DNA from: Aliiroseovarius sp. F20344
GTDB taxonomy: Bacteria; Pseudomonadota; Alphaproteobacteria; Rhodobacterales; Rhodobacteraceae
DNA: 64,000 nucleotides
Direction of reading: 5' to 3'
Assembly (NCBI RefSeq): GCF_023016155.1
Contig: NZ_JALKBG010000008.1
Location: 498,501 to 562,500 of the forward strand
Within the stretch, counting starts at the first letter, position 1, and each line of letters opens with the position of its first letter. Under the pieces are notes generated by a model. The model saw only the letters and a list, made by a program, of their open reading frames with translations, did not search any database and was not told where the DNA came from. Both the position numbers and the translations under genes were made by a program. Below are positions 11,401 through 19,484 of the stretch, piece by piece.

Positions 11401-11859
11401 GATGACGGGTTCGCCAAGTCGTTTGACGGCACCGCGCAAAGCGCCAGCAATGCCCGGCTCACGATCTTCCAGCACCTTGCCGGTCAGAAGAAGCGCCCAC
11501 GTGGATGCGTTTACAAGGGAGGACGACGACCGACCCAAATGTTTGCCCCAATCTGACGGTGCGATCTTGTCTTCGATTAACGCGTCGATGGTCTCGGCAT
11601 CCGGGACGCGCAAAAGGGCTTCAGCCAGACACATCAGCGCGATGCCTTCGTCGGTGGACAGGCCATACTCCGCCAGAAAAACTTCCATCAGGCCGGGATC
11701 AGAGGATTCGCGGATGGCCTGAACCAACAAGGCGCCGCTGGCCGAAATGCGAGCACGATCTGTGTTCGACAGATTGGCGTCGCGGACGAGGTCTGCAATG
11801 TGCGTCTCCTCGTTCGTATAGGCAAGGTCGTCGATCAGCTGTCTCAGGTCTTTGGGCAT
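8413..11859 (-). CDS. putA: Bifunctional proline dehydrogenase / delta-1-pyrroline-5-carboxylate dehydrogenase
   Basis: The 1148-residue PutA oxidises proline to glutamate in two channelled steps. The FAD-dependent PRODH barrel (about residues 170-470) shows RLVKGAYWDSE, EFQRLHGMGE and the double arginine in YLVRRLLENG. The aldehyde dehydrogenase domain (about 520-980) has the catalytic Glu in ETGGLNAMIVD and Cys in SAGQRCSALR. A C-terminal ALDH-like domain ends in the conserved TTASGGNAELL. There is no N-terminal ribbon-helix-helix domain, so it is not an autoregulatory trifunctional PutA. This fits the divergent Lrp-type gene at 11982 being its regulator. Confidence 0.97.
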   Translation of the reverse strand: MPKDLRQLIDDLAYTNEETHIADLVRDANLSNTDRARISASGALLVQAIRESSDPGLMEVFLAEYGLSTDEGIALMCLAEALLRVPDAETIDALIEDKIAPSDWGKHLGRSSSSLVNASTWALLLTGKVLEDREPGIAGALRGAVKRLGEPVIRTAVGRAMKEMGSQFVLGETIGAAMKRGSKMEEKGFTYSYDMLGEAALTDSDARRYQMAYAKAISEIAGACTSDDIRSNPGISVKLSALFARYERGQHKRVMETLVPRVSALAQLAKSAGMGFNIDAEEADRLQISLDVIEKVLEDPALAGWDGFGVVVQAYGHRAGAVIDWLHETAERLDRKIMVRLVKGAYWDSEIKRAQVEGLEGFPVFTRKVATDVSYIANAKKLLGLTDRIYPQFATHNAHTAAAILDIAQTSGIDTQAYEFQRLHGMGERLHQIIMDANNTRCRIYAPVGAHRDLLAYLVRRLLENGANSSFVNQIVDESVTPEEVAACPFDALALEAPHVPTGPELFGARKNSMGLDLTYDPHLEQIETARGTFAKASFEAAPLISGTPKGGPVVTVKNPSTHSAIGQITWASAADVETALSSAKQWDAGAGERAEVLNRAADLYEENLGLFFALLSREAGKIWLDCMGELREAVDFLRYYASRAQDHTRDPVGLFTCISPWNFPLAIFTGQIAGALATGNGVLAKPAEQTGLIAHAAVNLLHEAGVPKDVLQLLPGDGATVGAALTSDQRIGGVAFTGSTETAQIIRRAMAANMAPSAPLIAETGGLNAMIVDSTALPEQAVRDIVASSFQSAGQRCSALRCLYVQEDVAEAVTEMLIGAMNELKQDDPWYLHTDLGPVIDDEAFQGIKTYVDAARTEGRIAHELTAPEGGYFVAPTLVRVSGIEDMKREIFGPVLHLATFKADELDQVIDDINATGYGLTFGLHTRIDDRVQHVCDRMHVGNAYVNRNQIGAIVGSQPFGGEGLSGTGPKAGGPMYMDRFCKADAAPQAAPADKVAAPPVPVLETEIAAINCDVTLSSERLPGPTGELNQLSVHPRAPFLCMGPGQANAEAQKKAIEQLGGTAVLAPNAATKNAGTIQGIGGVVFWGDEGSARQIVTALANRPGAILPLITGAPTAETVTHERHLCVDTTASGGNAELLMLAQTKA

Positions 11860-11981
11860 ACTGAAATCCTTCTGTTATCGTTATCACCATAATAGCGCAA
11901 TTTTATGGGTCGAAAATACCGAAGAAATGATCTATGAAAGTCAAAGAGACTTAAAAGAGCTAAAATGACAGGAAAAAGTGA

Positions 11982-12437
11982 ATGGAATTTGACCGCTTTG
12001 ATCGCTTGATTCTGGACATTCTGTCTGCGGACGGGCGGATATCGATCACCGAACTGGCCAGCCAGATCGGCCTGTCAAAATCGCCCACTCAAGCCCGCCT
12101 GAAAAAATTGGAGAAATCCGGCGTAATCACCGGATACCGCGCCCAAGTAGATCCCATTCGAATGGGGCGCGACCATGTCGCGTTTGTTGAGGTGAAGCTT
12201 TCCGACACGCGTGAGGCTGCACTGAACGCCTTCAACGAAGGTGTTGTGGCTATTCCTGAAGTCGAAGAATGCTATATGTTGGCGGCCCATTTCGATTATC
12301 TGCTGAAAGTGCGCACGCAGGACATGCGCGATTATCGCCGGGTTCTGGGCGAGAAAATCAGCTCTCTGCCCAATGTGGCGCAAAGCTCAACCCATGTAGC
12401 GATGCAAGCCGTGAAGGAAGATGGCACTTCTGTGTGA
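11982..12437 (+). CDS. putR: Lrp/AsnC-family regulator divergent from putA (PutR-like)
   Basis: The 151-residue regulator has an N-terminal winged HTH (ISITELASQIGLSKSPTQAR) and a C-terminal RAM domain. It lies head to head with putA across an AT-rich 122 bp region. In alphaproteobacteria, PutR-type Lrp proteins activate putA in the presence of proline, and this gene has the position and size expected. The symbol is inferred from context rather than from a diagnostic residue. tRNA-Leu follows 48 bp downstream. Confidence 0.88.
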   Translation: MEFDRFDRLILDILSADGRISITELASQIGLSKSPTQARLKKLEKSGVITGYRAQVDPIRMGRDHVAFVEVKLSDTREAALNAFNEGVVAIPEVEECYMLAAHFDYLLKVRTQDMRDYRRVLGEKISSLPNVAQSSTHVAMQAVKEDGTSV

Positions 12438-12484
12438 TCTGCCGTTGCCCCTTCCGATCTTTGGCGCTAGGAAAAGAGCGCTTT

Positions 12485-12571
12485 GCCCGCGTGGTGGAAT
12501 GGTAGACACAGGAGACTTAAAATCTCTAGGCCGGATAGGCCGTGCCGGTTCGAGTCCGGCCGCGGGTACCA
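12485..12571 (+). tRNA. tRNA-Leu (anticodon TAA)
   Basis: A complete class II tRNA of 87 nt. The acceptor stem GCCCGCG pairs with CGCGGGT (one G-U pair). The anticodon stem is GGAGA/TCTCT with loop CTTAAAA, giving anticodon TAA. A long variable arm precedes the T arm with GGTTCGAGTCC. The CCA end is encoded. Confidence 0.97.
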
Positions 12572-12596
12572 AGCAACTGACAAGCTGCCCATACGC

Positions 12597-12632
12597 AAAC
12601 GGCGCACCAGATTGGCGCGCCGTTTTCTTTTC
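12597..12632. terminator. Hairpin terminator between tRNA-Leu and the convergent ABC operon
   Basis: Perfect 9-bp arms AAACGGCGC / GCGCCGTTT around an 11 nt loop, followed by a T-rich run (TTTTCTTTTCT) on the plus strand and preceded by A residues for the minus strand. It probably ends the tRNA transcript and may also serve the convergent substrate-binding-protein gene that ends at 12645. Confidence 0.8.
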
Positions 12633-12644
12633 TATATCAGCGAA

Positions 12645-13634
12645 TTACTTCAGCGCAGCATCCGTAATGGCACTGGTCCAAGCACCTGATGGCTCAGCCG
12701 TAATCACTGGGTCCGATCCGCCACCCAGCAGCGTCGCAACGGTGCGTGCGTAGGCAGCTTCGTCCAATGCGCCGTCCGAGCCTGCGGTCAGCTTGGCAAT
12801 CTCGCCCATCATGCGAACCTGATGCTTTTCGGTTTGCGCACCGGTTTCATCATATTCCAGAACGATCATAGCCGCATCTTCCGGGTTTTCTTCGGCCCAT
12901 TTCCAACCTTTCATCGAGGCGCGCACGAAGCGCTCCATCTTGTCGGTGAAGGCGGCATCGCCAAGGTTTTCTTCCATGACGTAAAGACCGTCTTCCAACG
13001 TGGCGACGCCCTGGTCTTCATACTTGAAGGTCACAAGCTCTTCTGGCGCTACACCGGAATCGATGACCTGCCAGTATTCGTTGTAAGTCATGGTCGAGAT
13101 GCAGTCGGCCTGACGCTGAAGCAGGGGATCGACGTTGAAGCCTTGCTTCAGGACTTCGACGCCTGTTTCGCTGGCTCCGTCCGTCGCAATGCCCAGCTGT
13201 GACATCCAGCTCATGAATGGGAATTCATTGCCGAAGAACCAGACACCCAGGGTGCGGTTGGCAAGGTCGGCAGGCGACGAAATTCCAACGTCCCCCCAGC
13301 AGGTCAGCATCATGCCAGAAGAGGCGAAGGGCTGTGCGATGTTCACCAAGGGCAAGCCTTTTTCGCGGGCAGCCAAAGCTGCGGGCATCCATTCAACAAT
13401 CACGTCGGCACCACCACCAGCAATCACCTGCGTGGGGGCGATGTCCGGACCACCGGGTAGGACGGTCACGTTCAGATCTTCTTCGGTGTAGAAGCCGTTT
13501 TCCAACGCCACATAGTAGCCCGCAAATTGCGCTTGCGTGACCCATTTCAGTTGCAGCTTCACCTCGTCCGCGGCCATTGCCATGCTGGACGATGCTGCCA
13601 GCACTGCTGCGCTGATCATCGATGTGAGTTTCAT
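12645..13634 (-). CDS. ABC transporter substrate-binding protein (NMT1/THI5-like), likely pyrimidine/hydantoin uptake
   Basis: The 329-residue periplasmic protein has a 21-residue signal peptide ending in AMA. The NMT1-type binding domain begins VKLQLKWVTQAQFAGYYVAL, a pattern typical of binding proteins for thiamine-pyrimidine precursors and related aromatic bases. It is the last gene of a run encoding two permeases, an ATPase, dihydropyrimidinase and an amidohydrolase. Import of pyrimidines, dihydropyrimidines or hydantoins is therefore the best inference; the ligand itself is not shown by sequence. Confidence 0.85.
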   Translation of the reverse strand: MKLTSMISAAVLAASSSMAMAADEVKLQLKWVTQAQFAGYYVALENGFYTEEDLNVTVLPGGPDIAPTQVIAGGGADVIVEWMPAALAAREKGLPLVNIAQPFASSGMMLTCWGDVGISSPADLANRTLGVWFFGNEFPFMSWMSQLGIATDGASETGVEVLKQGFNVDPLLQRQADCISTMTYNEYWQVIDSGVAPEELVTFKYEDQGVATLEDGLYVMEENLGDAAFTDKMERFVRASMKGWKWAEENPEDAAMIVLEYDETGAQTEKHQVRMMGEIAKLTAGSDGALDEAAYARTVATLLGGGSDPVITAEPSGAWTSAITDAALK

Positions 13635-13683
13635 GTCTCTCTCCTTGTTGAATGCATTTTTTAGTTTGTTTTGTTGTGTTTAC

Positions 13684-14529
13684 TCAGCCTCTTTGGGATG
13701 GGTGCCAGAACGTCACCTTCTTTTCTATCCAGGCCACCGCGCCGTAAAACGCTGTGCCTGCCAATGCTGCGACGGCAATTTCAGCCCATACCAAATCGAT
13801 GGACAGGCTGCCGACGCCTGTGGAAATGCGAAACCCCATGCCGCGGGTTGGGGATCCGAAATACTCCGCCACGATAGCACCGATAAGCGCCAAGGTCGCG
13901 GCAACTTTCAATCCGTTGAAGATGAATGGCATTGCTGCCGGAATGCGCAGCTTGATCAGGGTCGAGAAATAGCCAGCCGCATAGGTTTTCATCAGGTCGC
14001 GCATCATCGCATCGGTTTCGCGCAAACCTTGAACTGTGTTCACAAGCACTGGGAAGAAGACCATCACAACCACCACGGCCGCTTTCGAATGCCAATCAAA
14101 GCCGAACCAGCTGACCAGAATGGGGGCGACGCCGACGATGGGAAGAGCTGCGACGAAGTTCCCGATAGGCAGAAGCCCACGGGTCAAGAAGGGCGACTTG
14201 TCGATCAGGATAGCGACAAGAAAGGCTGCCGCCGCACCGATGAAATAGCCGCGGAGCGCTCCCTTCAGGACGGTTTGTTTGAAGTCCTCCCACAACATGC
14301 CGGTCGACTTGGCAAAGGTTTCTGCAACGTCAGACGGGGCGGGAAGAATTGCGGCGGAGACATTGAAGGCATGAACCAAGGCCTCCCACGCGACGATGAG
14401 CGTCAAGCCGAAGATGATTGGCACCAGATAGCGCACCAGCGTCGTGTCGGCCCATTTTGAGCGCACCATCGCAACATTCGCAGCCCATGCGGCCAGCCAA
14501 AAGATAAGGGCAATTATCAACCAGCTCAT
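13684..14529 (-). CDS. ABC transporter permease (BPD type)
   Basis: This 281-residue inner-membrane protein has about six hydrophobic segments and a binding-protein-dependent permease EAA-type loop (LMKTYAAGYFSTLIKLRIPA), where the ATPase docks. It overlaps the next permease gene by 4 nt, so the two are translationally coupled. Together with the ATPase at 15454 and the binding protein at 12645 it forms a complete NitT/TauT-like importer. A long plus-strand open frame opposite this gene is antisense noise. Confidence 0.9.
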   Translation of the reverse strand: MSWLIIALIFWLAAWAANVAMVRSKWADTTLVRYLVPIIFGLTLIVAWEALVHAFNVSAAILPAPSDVAETFAKSTGMLWEDFKQTVLKGALRGYFIGAAAAFLVAILIDKSPFLTRGLLPIGNFVAALPIVGVAPILVSWFGFDWHSKAAVVVVMVFFPVLVNTVQGLRETDAMMRDLMKTYAAGYFSTLIKLRIPAAMPFIFNGLKVAATLALIGAIVAEYFGSPTRGMGFRISTGVGSLSIDLVWAEIAVAALAGTAFYGAVAWIEKKVTFWHPSQRG

Positions 14530-15461
14530 GAGCGCATCCCCATTTTGCGAAGAAGAACATGCTGGGTCCGATCAATCAGTGTGACAAGCACGCCTGCCAG
14601 AATGGCGGCCGCGAAGAGAGCGGACCAGATGGCAAGCGGGGTGCCGAATTGATCCCCGATCAGAATGCGGGCGCCAAGACCGCTGATGGCTCCTGTTGGA
14701 AGCTCGCCAACGATGGCTCCGACAAGTGCTGCCGCAATCCCGATCTTCAGCGATGTGAACAGATAGGGCAGGGAAGCAGGCAGCCGCAGCTTTAGGAAAC
14801 GTTGCACACCGGATGCACTATAGGTTTTCAGAAGGTCCAACTGCTCTCCGGTTGGCGAGCGCAGACCTTTGACCATCCCGACGAGTACAGGAAAGAAACA
14901 CAGGTAGGATGAGATCAGCGCTTTCGGAAAGCCGCGCCCTTCGATCCCGACTTGGGACGACAGCACAATTATCATTGGGGCAAGGGCAACAATCGGAACC
15001 GCTTGCGAGATGATGGCCCAGGGCATCACGGACATCTCAATCACGCGGGATTGCACGATCGCGATGGCCCCGATGATCCCAATGGTGGTGCCCAGAAGGA
15101 ACCCCCAGAAGGTCGATTGAAGCGTGACCCATCCGTGATAGATCAACGAACGCTTAGACCATGTGCGACCTTTCAGAACCATTGCACCCGTGGTTTTCCA
15201 AAGCTCTTTTCCGACTTGCGTCGGGGTCGGCAGCCTTGGCCGGTCCAGATCATAACCCGCCGCGATATGGCTGCTGTTCTTTGCCATCAGCGTCCAGCTG
15301 GACACCTCGCGCCGTTCTACGGGTGTTTCTGGCGTGACGGTTTCACCTGCCCGGTCAGCCTGATCCAGCGCCACGCGAATGTTCATCGGTGCGACCGCCA
15401 GATACCAGATGACGACGATTGCCGCCAAAACCGTTAGAACTGAAAGCGCGGTTTTAGTCAT
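14526..15461 (-). CDS. ABC transporter permease (BPD type)
   Basis: The 311-residue second permease has an N-terminal membrane anchor, a roughly 80-residue periplasmic stretch, and then the conserved permease core. Its EAA loop reads LLKTYSASGVQRFLKLRLPA. It overlaps the ATPase gene by 8 nt upstream and the partner permease by 4 nt downstream. The ATG at 15461 gives MTKTALSV and is preferred over a start at 15503, which would lie well inside the ATPase gene. The two permeases probably form the transport heterodimer. Confidence 0.9.
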   Translation of the reverse strand: MTKTALSVLTVLAAIVVIWYLAVAPMNIRVALDQADRAGETVTPETPVERREVSSWTLMAKNSSHIAAGYDLDRPRLPTPTQVGKELWKTTGAMVLKGRTWSKRSLIYHGWVTLQSTFWGFLLGTTIGIIGAIAIVQSRVIEMSVMPWAIISQAVPIVALAPMIIVLSSQVGIEGRGFPKALISSYLCFFPVLVGMVKGLRSPTGEQLDLLKTYSASGVQRFLKLRLPASLPYLFTSLKIGIAAALVGAIVGELPTGAISGLGARILIGDQFGTPLAIWSALFAAAILAGVLVTLIDRTQHVLLRKMGMRS

Positions 15462-16236
15462 AGGAATGCCCCGCGCGCAGCCCTTCGCGGACCCTGTGGG
15501 CAACGTCCAGAAACTCTTGCGTGTCGCGAATGTCCAAGGGTCGGTCTTTGGGCAGCGGATTTTCGATCACGTCCGAAATCCGACCGGGGCGCGGTGACAT
15601 AACCACGATCTTGGTCGACAGATACACGGCCTCGGGGATCGAGTGGGTGACAAACGCAATCGTCTTTTCGGTCTTGGCCCAAAGCTGCAAAAGCTGCTCG
15701 TTCAGGTGATCGCGCACGATCTCGTCCAGCGCACCGAACGGTTCGTCCATCAACAGAATATCCGCATCAAAGGCCAGCGCACGGGCGATCGAGGCCCGTT
15801 GCTGCATGCCGCCCGACAATTGCCACGGGAACTTCTTTTCAAAGCCCGCCAGGTCAACCAGCTCCAACACGCGCTTGATCCGTTCGTCTTGGTCTTCTTT
15901 TGGGTAGCCCATGATTTCAAGCGGCAGGCGGACATTCTTGCCAATCGTGCGCCATGGATACAGGCCGGCATGCTGGAACACATAGCCATAGGCGCGCGAT
16001 TTGCGCGCCTCGCGCGCAGACACGCCATTGACGGTGATCGAGCCGCCTGTGGGCTCTTCGAGATCCGCCATGCAGCGCAAAAATGTGGTTTTCCCACAGC
16101 CCGACGGGCCGATGAAGCTGACGAAGTCGCCCTTGTTGATATCAAGAGACACGTCCTTCAACGCATGTACCGGCCCGTCATTGGTCTGAAAGGTCAGCGA
16201 GAGATTCTCGGCCTTGATCGCCGTTTCTGTAGTCAA
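15454..16236 (-). CDS. ABC transporter ATP-binding protein
   Basis: The 260-residue nucleotide-binding subunit has Walker A GPSGCGKTT, Q-loop, signature LSGGMQQR, Walker B ILLMDEPFGALD and switch His in FVTHSIPEAV. This is the NitT/TauT/SsuB-like pattern. I assign a TTG start at 16236, two bases after the dihydropyrimidinase stop, with AGGGG upstream. The longer frame to 16302 would overlap the hydantoinase coding region. It energises the importer formed with the two downstream permeases. Confidence 0.9.
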   Translation of the reverse strand: MTTETAIKAENLSLTFQTNDGPVHALKDVSLDINKGDFVSFIGPSGCGKTTFLRCMADLEEPTGGSITVNGVSAREARKSRAYGYVFQHAGLYPWRTIGKNVRLPLEIMGYPKEDQDERIKRVLELVDLAGFEKKFPWQLSGGMQQRASIARALAFDADILLMDEPFGALDEIVRDHLNEQLLQLWAKTEKTIAFVTHSIPEAVYLSTKIVVMSPRPGRISDVIENPLPKDRPLDIRDTQEFLDVAHRVREGLRAGHSYD

Positions 16237-16238
16237 TG

Positions 16239-17693
16239 TCAGACCCCTGTTGCCGGAATGCCGGTGCGTTTGACTGGTTGCGGAGCCGTCAGCTCTTTCC
16301 ACTTCGACAGCGCTGTGTTGACGGTGGCATTCGGTTCGCGCTCGACGAACTTGCCGTGGCCTTCTTGCGTGCGGATTTCGCCGTCATGCACAGCGACCTG
16401 TCCGCGAGAAAGCGTGAAGCGTGGCAGGCCTTTGACCTTGTGACCTTCAAACACGTTGTAGTCGATGGCCGATTGCTGGCTGTCCGCGGCGATGGTCTTT
16501 TCCTTTTCAGGATCCCAAACCACAAGGTCCGCATCCGCGCCTACCAGCACTGCGCCCTTCTTCGGGTAGCAGTTCAGGATCTTCGCGATGTTGGTCGAGG
16601 TCACGGCGACAAATTCGTTCATCGTTAGGCGGCCCGTGGCCACGCCATTGGTCCAAAGCATCGGCATCCGATCCTCAAGCCCACCCGTCCCGTTCGGGAT
16701 CTTGGTGAAGTCGCCCACGCCATAGCGTTTCTGTTCGGTCGTGAAGGCGCAGTGATCGGTGGCAACCACAGACAGGCTGCCCGATTGCAGACCGGCCCAC
16801 AGGCTGTCTTGGTGCTGCTTGTTGCGGAAAGGCGGAGACATCACGCGGCGCGCGGCGTGGTCCCAATCCTTGTTGAAATACTCGCTTTCATCCAGCGTCA
16901 AATGCTGGATCAGCGGCTCGCCCCAAACGCGCTTGCCCTGCATGCGGGCACGCCGGATGGCTTCGTGGCTTTCCTCGCAGGACACATGCACCACATACAG
17001 CGGCGCGCCGGCCATGTCTGCGATCATGATCGCGCGGTTTGTGGCTTCACCTTCGACTTGAGAGGGGCGCGAATAGGCATGTGCTTCTGGCCCGGTATTG
17101 CCCTCGGCCAGCAGTTTGGCCGACAGTTCCGCCACCACGTCGCCGTTTTCTGCATGGACCATCGGGGTCGCGCCGAGTTCCGCCAGACGGTTGAACGAGG
17201 CGAAAAGCTCGTCGTCATTCACCATCAGCGCGCCTTTATAAGCGAGGAAGTGCTTGAATGTGTTTATGCCGCGCTCCTGCACAACGGTTTTCATGTCGTC
17301 AAACACTTGTTCACCCCACCATGTTACGGCCATGTGGAAGGAGTAGTCGCAGTTCGCGCGGGTCGATTTGTTATCCCACCGTTTCAGCGCGTCCAGCAGG
17401 CTTTCGCCTTGGTTGGGAAGGGCAAAATCCACGACCATCGTGGTGCCGCCCGCCAACGCCGCCCGCGTCCCACTTTCGAAATCGTCCGAGGAATAGGTGC
17501 CCATGAACGGCATTTCGAGGTGCGTGTGCGGGTCGATCCCGCCGGGCATGACATAGCACCCTGTGGCGTCGAGCACTTCGTCGCCCTTCAGGTCCGGCCC
17601 GATCTCGATGATCTTGCCGTTTTCGACAAGGACGTCTGCTTTATAAGTGAGGTCCGCCGTGACGACGGTTCCGTTTTTGATGACTTTGGTCAT
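16239..17693 (-). CDS. hydA: Dihydropyrimidinase / D-hydantoinase
   Basis: The 484-residue amidohydrolase-superfamily enzyme opens dihydrouracil or 5-substituted hydantoins to N-carbamoyl amino acids. Metal ligands are visible: the H-x-H in GGIDPHTHLEMPF, the carboxylated lysine in HFLAYKGALMV, later histidines in VHAENGD and YVVHVSC, and the Asp in VATDHC. It sits between the barstar-like/amidohydrolase genes and the ABC importer. With preTA it provides steps one and two of reductive pyrimidine breakdown. Uracil-type substrates are favoured by context; hydantoin use is possible. Confidence 0.95.
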   Translation of the reverse strand: MTKVIKNGTVVTADLTYKADVLVENGKIIEIGPDLKGDEVLDATGCYVMPGGIDPHTHLEMPFMGTYSSDDFESGTRAALAGGTTMVVDFALPNQGESLLDALKRWDNKSTRANCDYSFHMAVTWWGEQVFDDMKTVVQERGINTFKHFLAYKGALMVNDDELFASFNRLAELGATPMVHAENGDVVAELSAKLLAEGNTGPEAHAYSRPSQVEGEATNRAIMIADMAGAPLYVVHVSCEESHEAIRRARMQGKRVWGEPLIQHLTLDESEYFNKDWDHAARRVMSPPFRNKQHQDSLWAGLQSGSLSVVATDHCAFTTEQKRYGVGDFTKIPNGTGGLEDRMPMLWTNGVATGRLTMNEFVAVTSTNIAKILNCYPKKGAVLVGADADLVVWDPEKEKTIAADSQQSAIDYNVFEGHKVKGLPRFTLSRGQVAVHDGEIRTQEGHGKFVEREPNATVNTALSKWKELTAPQPVKRTGIPATGV

Positions 17694-17704
17694 TTTGTCT
17701 CTCC

Positions 17705-18034
17705 CTAAATCTGAAATGCCAGCGACAGTACTGGTGGCAGATCAACGTCTATCCGACTTAAATTCACGAACGTCGAGCACTCGGTCAGCGCATCCCAAAT
17801 CTGAGGTTGGGCAGATTTCAGTTTGGCAGCATTCTCAATATAGAGCGTAACTGTTTTTCCTGGCTCTACATGCGTAGCCGTTAGCCCGTATTCTGGGTCG
17901 TCCAAAGAGGTCATGCAGTCAATCCAAGCATCCATGTTCCGACCATAGAGCTCCGGAAAACCAAGTTCGCGTGCAAACAGGTCATGAAAGTCCTTCCACG
18001 AGGAAACCTTCCCGACATCTATTCGCAAAATCAC
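17705..18034 (-). CDS. Barstar-family (ribonuclease inhibitor-like) protein
   Basis: The 109-residue protein matches the barstar fold pattern. An N-terminal beta strand (VILRIDV) is followed by a helix and the conserved LGFPELYGRNMDAWIDCMTSL, where barstars contact and block barnase-type RNases. The start is a GTG at 18034 that overlaps the amidohydrolase stop as GTGA; a longer frame reaching 18151 lies inside that gene. No barnase/RNase gene is seen nearby. It is embedded in a catabolic operon, which is unexpected, so its role is undetermined. Confidence 0.75.
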   Translation of the reverse strand: MILRIDVGKVSSWKDFHDLFARELGFPELYGRNMDAWIDCMTSLDDPEYGLTATHVEPGKTVTLYIENAAKLKSAQPQIWDALTECSTFVNLSRIDVDLPPVLSLAFQI

Positions 18035-19278
18035 TCCACAATCTCCGCCGTTTCCAACACCGCATGCATCAGCACATCCGCGCCCGCCGCTGCCCATTCC
18101 TTGGAAATATCCTCGGCCTCGTTGTGGCTTAGACCATCCACACAGGGGCACATGATCATCGCGGTTGGGTAAACCTCGTTGATCCAGCAGGCGTCGTGGC
18201 CCGCGCCGGAGACGATATCCATGTGGCTATAGCCTAGCTCTTCCGCAGCATCGCGGACCGCTTTCACGCAGGTCTCGTCAAAGGCGGGCGGGTCGAAGGT
18301 GCCGACCATTTCCCAGCTCATCTCAACGCCGATACCTTCGCAAAGCTTCGGCGCGCGTTCGTCAAACTCGGCGATCATTGCGTCGATCACCTCTTGCAGG
18401 TGCGAGCGGAAATCGACGGTGCAGACGACCTTGCCGGGGATGATGTTGCGCGAGTTTGGATAGACGTCGATATGTCCGATGGCCCCCACTGCGTTGGGTT
18501 GGTGCTTCATCGCGATCTCGTGGACCAGTTCGGTGATCAGCGCCAAACCGCGCCCTGCGTTGATCCGCATCGGCATAGGGGTCGAACCCGTGTGGCTTTC
18601 CTTGCCCACAATGGTCACTTCCAGCCAGTTAAGACCTTGACCATGAGTGACAACGCCGATGTCTTTGCCTTCGGCCTCCAGAATGGGGCCTTGTTCGATG
18701 TGTAGCTCGAACATTGCGTGCATCTTGCGCGCGCCGACTTCTTCGTCACCAACCCAGCCGATGCGCTTCAGCTCATCGCCGAACTTTTTGCCCTCGGCAT
18801 CTTCGCGATCGTAGGCCCAGTCTTGCGTGTGTTTGCCCGCGAACACGCCCGAGGCCAGCATGGCCGGCGCAAAGCGCGTACCTTCTTCGTTGGTCCAGTT
18901 GGCGATGACAATCGGATGTTTTGTTTTGACGTTCAGGTCGTTCATCGTGCGGACGGCTTCCAGCCCGCCCAGCACGCCCAAAACGCCGTCATATTTGCCG
19001 CCAGTGGGCTGGGTATCTAGGTGCGACCCCATATAGACGGGAAGGGCGTCGGGGTCTTCGCCGGGGCGGGTGGCAAACATATTGCCCATCGTATCCACGC
19101 CCATGGTCATGCCCGCGGCTTCGCACCATGTCTGAAACAGCGCGCGGCCCTCGGCGTCTTCATCGGTCAGGGTTTGGCGATTGTTGCCGCCCGCGATGCC
19201 GGGGCCAATCTTTGCCATCTCCATCAGGCTGTCCCACAGCCGATCAGGATTGATGCGCAGGTTTTTGCGATTGGTCAT
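18031..19278 (-). CDS. Zn-dependent N-carbamoyl amino acid amidohydrolase (beta-ureidopropionase / allantoate amidohydrolase family)
   Basis: The 415-residue M20-type amidohydrolase has metal-ligand motifs MGSHLDTQP, NWTNEEGTRF, FELHIEQGP and SGAGHDA, the set seen in N-carbamoyl-beta-alanine and N-carbamoyl-L-amino acid hydrolases. In this operon it should release CO2 and ammonia from N-carbamoyl-beta-alanine, the third step of reductive pyrimidine degradation. The ATG at 19278 is chosen because GGGAG lies 6 nt upstream; ATG 19284 directly abuts that site. It is the first gene of the minus-strand operon, facing the RutR-like genes. Confidence 0.9.
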   Translation of the reverse strand: MTNRKNLRINPDRLWDSLMEMAKIGPGIAGGNNRQTLTDEDAEGRALFQTWCEAAGMTMGVDTMGNMFATRPGEDPDALPVYMGSHLDTQPTGGKYDGVLGVLGGLEAVRTMNDLNVKTKHPIVIANWTNEEGTRFAPAMLASGVFAGKHTQDWAYDREDAEGKKFGDELKRIGWVGDEEVGARKMHAMFELHIEQGPILEAEGKDIGVVTHGQGLNWLEVTIVGKESHTGSTPMPMRINAGRGLALITELVHEIAMKHQPNAVGAIGHIDVYPNSRNIIPGKVVCTVDFRSHLQEVIDAMIAEFDERAPKLCEGIGVEMSWEMVGTFDPPAFDETCVKAVRDAAEELGYSHMDIVSGAGHDACWINEVYPTAMIMCPCVDGLSHNEAEDISKEWAAAGADVLMHAVLETAEIVE

Positions 19279-19356
19279 ATTCATCTCCCTTTGGGTACAC
19301 ATGAATGTGTTCGCGGAATTTAGATTCCGTCTTGATCATTAGGCTGGATGATTTCT

Positions 19357-19391
19357 GCACGATCGGTCAACATTTTTCTGACCGATCGTGC
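19357..19391. promoter_or_regulatory. 13-bp perfect inverted repeat, likely operator between the divergent pyrimidine genes
   Basis: Arms GCACGATCGGTCA and TGACCGATCGTGC are perfectly complementary across a 9 nt A/T-rich spacer. It lies 79 bp upstream of the amidohydrolase start and 94 bp upstream of the first TetR gene. Read outward, each arm contains TGACC, the half-site core of the published E. coli RutR consensus. The most economical reading is a double operator for the RutR-like regulators. A transcribed hairpin is also possible, but it has no T-run. Confidence 0.65.
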
Positions 19392-19437
19392 GAATTGTTC
19401 TGTTTTCTGACGAAATCTCGTGCGAAAAGGTAAAGAA

Positions 19438-19456
19438 CTGCGTTAATTCTACGCAG
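19438..19456. promoter_or_regulatory. Second small inverted repeat near the start of the RutR-like gene
   Basis: CTGCGT-N7-ACGCAG forms a 6-bp dyad 29 bp before the TetR-family start. It could be an additional operator or part of the promoter. The sequence differs from the larger repeat at 19357. Confidence 0.35.
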
Positions 19457-19484
19457 AACTTAGGTGTGAAGTGTTGACGTAAGT

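Noticed and set aside
12438-12644. Integrated element at tRNA-Leu
   Set aside because: No integrase, no repeated tRNA 3' end, and a normal terminator and operon follow.
13537-14460. 307-codon plus-strand frame opposite the ABC permease genes
   Set aside because: It lies antisense to two clear permeases, is rich in Cys/His/Arg, and has no family motif or ribosome-binding site.
16752-17708. 318-codon plus-strand frame opposite dihydropyrimidinase
   Set aside because: Antisense shadow of a gene with complete catalytic motifs.
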